A stretch of DNA of 64,000 nucleotides from JANXQZ01 sp038225555 (GTDB lineage Bacteria > Acidobacteriota > Terriglobia > Bryobacterales > Bryobacteraceae). Of the stretch, positions 61,468 through 64,000 are shown in pieces. The notes beneath the pieces were generated by a model. The model did not search any database and was not told where the DNA came from. It worked only from the letters and a program-made list of their open reading frames with translations. The stretch lies in assembly GCA_038225555.1 (NCBI GenBank), contig JBBRRB010000019.1:36889-100888 (forward strand), in the 5' to 3' direction. The first letter of the stretch is position 1; the number at the start of each line of letters is the position of its first letter. The position numbers and the translations under genes were made by a program.

Positions 61468-62436
61468 ATGGCCGCGCTCTCGGATACTCACGCCCCTCGA
61501 TTGGTGGAATTGCGGCACCTGGAAGCGGACGACCTCGACTACTTGCTTGAGGAAGAGACCGCCACCTGGCGCGACACGCTCGATTGGGATTTTCAAGCCT
61601 CGGCAGCCCTGGTCCGGCGCTTCGTGGACATGCATGCGCTGAGCGGCTTCTCGCTGTTAATGAATGGCCGTCCCATCGGGTATTCGTATTTCGTTTGCGA
61701 GGATCACAAGGGCTTGCTCGGCGATCTGTACGTGTTGAAGGAGTTCGCCAGTCCGGAGAATGAAAGCCGGTTGCTCAATTCAGTGCTCGATGCGATGGTG
61801 AAGACGCCGCTGGTGAAACGCATCGAATCGCAATTGATGATGCTGCGAAACGCCGCCCGGATCCAACTGCCGCATTGGCGCCACCTGCATGTCTACAATC
61901 GGGACTTCATGGAAGCGCCGCTGACCGGAGTGGAAGATCTGCCTCCCGGCCCGGCGATCCGCAAGATAGCGATTGACAGTTGGATGGAGTTTCGGCAGGA
62001 CGAAGCGGCCAGCCTGATCTCGACCGCATATCAGGGTCATGTTGACAGCCAGATCAACGACCAGTACCGCTCATCGGCGGGCGCAAGGCGGTTTCTGATG
62101 AACATCGTTCAGTATCCCGGATGCGGGGGTTTCTTCCAGCCTGCGTCTTTTGTCGCTCTGGATGTTTTGACGGGCCGGCTGTGCGGAATGTGTCTGAGCA
62201 GCATGGTTTCGCCCGAGGTCGGACATATTACACAGATTTGTGTTTCGAAGGCGGTGCGGGGAAAAGGGGTGGGTTACGAACTCCTGAAGAGGGCGATGCA
62301 ATCGTTGGCTCGGCATAAGTGCCGGAAGGCTAGTTTGACGGTGACATCCTCGAATGCGGAAGCGATCGGGGCGTACGAGCGGGTCGGGTTTAAGAAGGTG
62401 AGGAATTTCGCGGCGTATGTGTGGGAAGGTTTTTAG
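61468..62436 (+). CDS. GNAT-family N-acetyltransferase
   Basis: 322 residues. The C-terminal third is a GNAT acetyltransferase domain with its acetyl-CoA motif in ICVSKAVRGKGVGYELLKRA (RGxGxG type) and the closing SNAEAIGAYERVGFKKVR. The N-terminal part (about 1-180, DYLLEEETATWRDTLDWDFQ) appears to be a second, more diverged GNAT-like unit, so this may be a tandem protein. The substrate is unknown. It is 6 bases after the aminotransferase stop and may be co-transcribed. Confidence 0.85.
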   Translation: MAALSDTHAPRLVELRHLEADDLDYLLEEETATWRDTLDWDFQASAALVRRFVDMHALSGFSLLMNGRPIGYSYFVCEDHKGLLGDLYVLKEFASPENESRLLNSVLDAMVKTPLVKRIESQLMMLRNAARIQLPHWRHLHVYNRDFMEAPLTGVEDLPPGPAIRKIAIDSWMEFRQDEAASLISTAYQGHVDSQINDQYRSSAGARRFLMNIVQYPGCGGFFQPASFVALDVLTGRLCGMCLSSMVSPEVGHITQICVSKAVRGKGVGYELLKRAMQSLARHKCRKASLTVTSSNAEAIGAYERVGFKKVRNFAAYVWEGF

Positions 62437-62442
62437 GGTAGG

Positions 62443-63375
62443 CTAGCGAGCAAGACCCGGCCTAACGGGGCGCGACCCCTGTTCCTCGGGTCGACGCTTT
62501 ACTGGAGGCGGTGGAATGGGTTCGGGCTCCCGCATCACCGAGAGCACTTGATCGGCTACCTGCACCACGATCTTCAGATCCCTCACATTATGTACCCGTA
62601 CGATATGCGCTCCGTTTAGGATGGCAACGGTCACAGCCGCTGCGGTTGCATAATCGGCATCGGTCTCCAGCACCTGCGCGAGAAAAGCTTTCCTCGACGG
62701 TCCCACTAAAATCGGCAGGTCCAGCAGGCCAAGCTGGCCAAGTTTCCCTAGGATCTCAGCATTCTGTTCTTTGCGCTTGCCGAAGCCAAGGCCAGGATCG
62801 ATCACGATCCGCGTGCGGTCCATGCCGGAGCGAACGGCGCGGTGCACCGTGGCGTCTAGATCCTCGCCGATGTTCGAGATCACGTTATTGAGCGGCGGCA
62901 GCTTGGCCCAGGATTCCGGGGTGCCTCGCATGTGATTCAGGATGAGGCCAGCGTTATGATTTGCCACGGTGCGCGCAAGCTGCGGATCGAACGTCAGGCC
63001 GGAAGGGTCGTTGACAATTTCCACCCCATATTCCAGCGCCTTCTCGGCAACCGACGACTTATAGGTATCTACCGATAGCGGTACCGAAAGATGCTCCTTG
63101 AGCCGCTTCAACACCGGCACCAAGCGGCGCAACTCTTCGGCTTCCGAAACCCTATGTGCACCCGGTCGCGTGGATTCCGCGCCGACGTCGATCAGATCCG
63201 CACCTTGCTCTTCGAGTTCGATGGCGCGCGCGAAGGCCCGGTCCGGATCGCTGTATCGTCCGCCGTCGGAAAAGGAATCGGGCGTGACGTTCAGGATGCC
63301 CATGATCAGCGTCCGCTCACCGAGCAGCAGCGTCCTGTTGCGGATTTTCCACTCGTAACGCTTGCGATTATTCAT
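62443..63375 (-). CDS. folP: Dihydropteroate synthase
   Basis: 310 residues. Joins para-aminobenzoate to the pterin precursor in folate synthesis. The family blocks are MGILNVTPDSFSDGGRYSDP, DLIDVGAESTRPGAHRV, VPLSVDTYKSSVAEKAL, GLILNHMRGTPESW and the FGKRKEQNAEILGKLGQLGL segment. The C-terminus has a Pro/Arg-rich extension of about 25 residues after the usual end. It converges on the GNAT gene by 6 bases and its start overlaps the end of the permease gene by 8 bases. Confidence 0.95.
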   Translation of the reverse strand: MNNRKRYEWKIRNRTLLLGERTLIMGILNVTPDSFSDGGRYSDPDRAFARAIELEEQGADLIDVGAESTRPGAHRVSEAEELRRLVPVLKRLKEHLSVPLSVDTYKSSVAEKALEYGVEIVNDPSGLTFDPQLARTVANHNAGLILNHMRGTPESWAKLPPLNNVISNIGEDLDATVHRAVRSGMDRTRIVIDPGLGFGKRKEQNAEILGKLGQLGLLDLPILVGPSRKAFLAQVLETDADYATAAAVTVAILNGAHIVRVHNVRDLKIVVQVADQVLSVMREPEPIPPPPVKRRPEEQGSRPVRPGLAR

Positions 63376-64000
63376 AGCGGAGACACACGATCGGATCGAG
63401 ATTCGCGGCGCGATTCGCCGGATAGTACCCGAAAAAGACGCCCACCCCGACCGACATACCGACCCCTAGGATAACCCACACCGGCGAAAGCGTGGCTGGA
63501 ACCGAGGGTAGAAGTATCCGGATCGCGAACGCTATGGCCGCCCCCAGCACGATACCGATCACTCCGCCGATGGAAGTGAGCACCACCGCCTCCAGCAGGA
63601 ATTGCAGCCGGATATCCGACTTTCGAGCGCCTATGGCCTTGCGAACGCCGATCTCGCCCGTCCGTTCCGTCACCGAGATCAGCATGATATTCATCACGCC
63701 GATGCCACCCACCATGAGGCCGACCGAGCTGATGATGCCAGTAAGAATCGCCAGCGCTCCGGTTAGTTGCTTCCATAAGGAACTGATAAAATCCGGCGAG
63801 ATGATTTCGAAATCGTTCTCGGCGTTCGGCGGAACGTGACGCCTGCGCCGCATCGCTTCAGTCACCTCGTCCTTTCCCGCCTGAACGTCCGCGCCTTTTG
63901 CGACCGTGAAACCGATGGCGAGTTCCTTCGACTCGGGATAGTATTTGTGGAACGTGCTCAGTGGAATTATGGCGAAAATATTCACTCCGAACCCGGATAA
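63368..64000 (-). CDS. MacB/FtsX-type ABC transporter permease, C-terminal part (truncated by window edge)
   Basis: The frame runs open to base 64000, so at least the last 210 residues are present and the N-terminus is missing. The sequence after the periplasmic part shows an FtsX domain with three membrane helices: GIISSVGLMVGGIGVMNIML, then ERTGEIGVRKAIGARKSDIR, and GVVGIVLGAAIAFAIRILLP-like helices ending near NRAANLDPIVCLRYE. The conserved ERTxEIGxRKAxGA segment is the cytoplasmic coupling loop of the MacB/LolC class. It would work with an ABC ATPase encoded beyond the edge. Its end overlaps folP by 8 bases. Confidence 0.88.
   Translation of the reverse strand, partial: LSGFGVNIFAIIPLSTFHKYYPESKELAIGFTVAKGADVQAGKDEVTEAMRRRRHVPPNAENDFEIISPDFISSLWKQLTGALAILTGIISSVGLMVGGIGVMNIMLISVTERTGEIGVRKAIGARKSDIRLQFLLEAVVLTSIGGVIGIVLGAAIAFAIRILLPSVPATLSPVWVILGVGMSVGVGVFFGYYPANRAANLDPIVCLRYE

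Noticed and set aside
1..64000. tRNA or rRNA genes, insertion sequences, att sites
   Set aside because: No cloverleaf, transposase or long terminal inverted repeat was recognised while reading both strands; a dedicated covariance-model search would be needed for a firm negative.

Overview
The window most resembles a chromosomal segment from an Acidobacteriota of the Solibacter/Bryobacter type. The reasons are three secreted proteins with the Solibacter-type C-terminal domain (the family I know as TIGR03437), an Oar-like TonB-dependent receptor with an N-terminal carboxypeptidase-regulatory domain, an OmpA-family N-terminus typical of this phylum, several secreted S9-type peptidases, and a cytochrome c/PQQ dehydrogenase pair. 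The DNA is moderately GC-rich, genes are tightly packed, and GTG or TTG starts are frequent (rpsI, rpsB, uvrA, ubiX, pheA and others). No rRNA, tRNA, CRISPR array, insertion sequence or prophage was seen.

Layout. 1-10 kb: truncated OmpA-like gene, acyl-CoA ligase, Solibacter-domain protein, PPC-domain protein, SGNH hydrolase, DsbA-like protein, S9 peptidase, DinB. 10-18.3 kb, mostly minus strand: an uncharacterised gene plus PIN-like gene; a 2-oxoacid:ferredoxin oxidoreductase (alpha, beta) with a GltD-like iron-sulfur flavoprotein; then an Anbu proteasome-like peptidase with a glutamine-amidotransferase-type hydrolase and a divergent transglutaminase. 18.3-22 kb: a ThuA remnant and the translation block rplM-rpsI, rpsB-tsf-pyrH. 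22-32 kb: tpx, DUF255 protein, cytochrome/PQQ dehydrogenase, and an operon of acyl-CoA synthetase, oligopeptidase B and esterase. 32-37.4 kb: a decayed zone with a phosphatase-like remnant, a TonB receptor broken by one in-frame TGA, a frameshifted tail of a second receptor, and a second Solibacter-domain protein. 37.5-50.8 kb: uvrA, DUF192 lipoprotein, ubiA-like and mqnE genes (futalosine menaquinone route), a large PEGA-repeat protein, FmdB-like protein, an S41 protein without its catalytic dyad, a sialidase-like protein, two small unknowns, pheA and ubiX. 50.9-53.9 kb: an accessory-looking patch with an XRE regulator, several unknown genes and a very small exported CxxC peptide just upstream of a seven-helix membrane protein. 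54-60.3 kb: SprT-like metalloprotease and an exopolysaccharide operon (Wza-like, tyrosine autokinase, glycosyltransferase, Wzy-like). 60.3-64 kb: aminotransferase, GNAT, folP and a truncated MacB-like permease.

The best candidates for undescribed biology are the peptide/seven-helix pair near 52.3-53.3 kb, the two-gene PIN-like module at 9.9-11.2 kb, the Anbu cluster with an unusual partner, and the S41-fold protein that appears to have lost both catalytic residues. All functional assignments rest on motif recognition by eye; no database search was possible.
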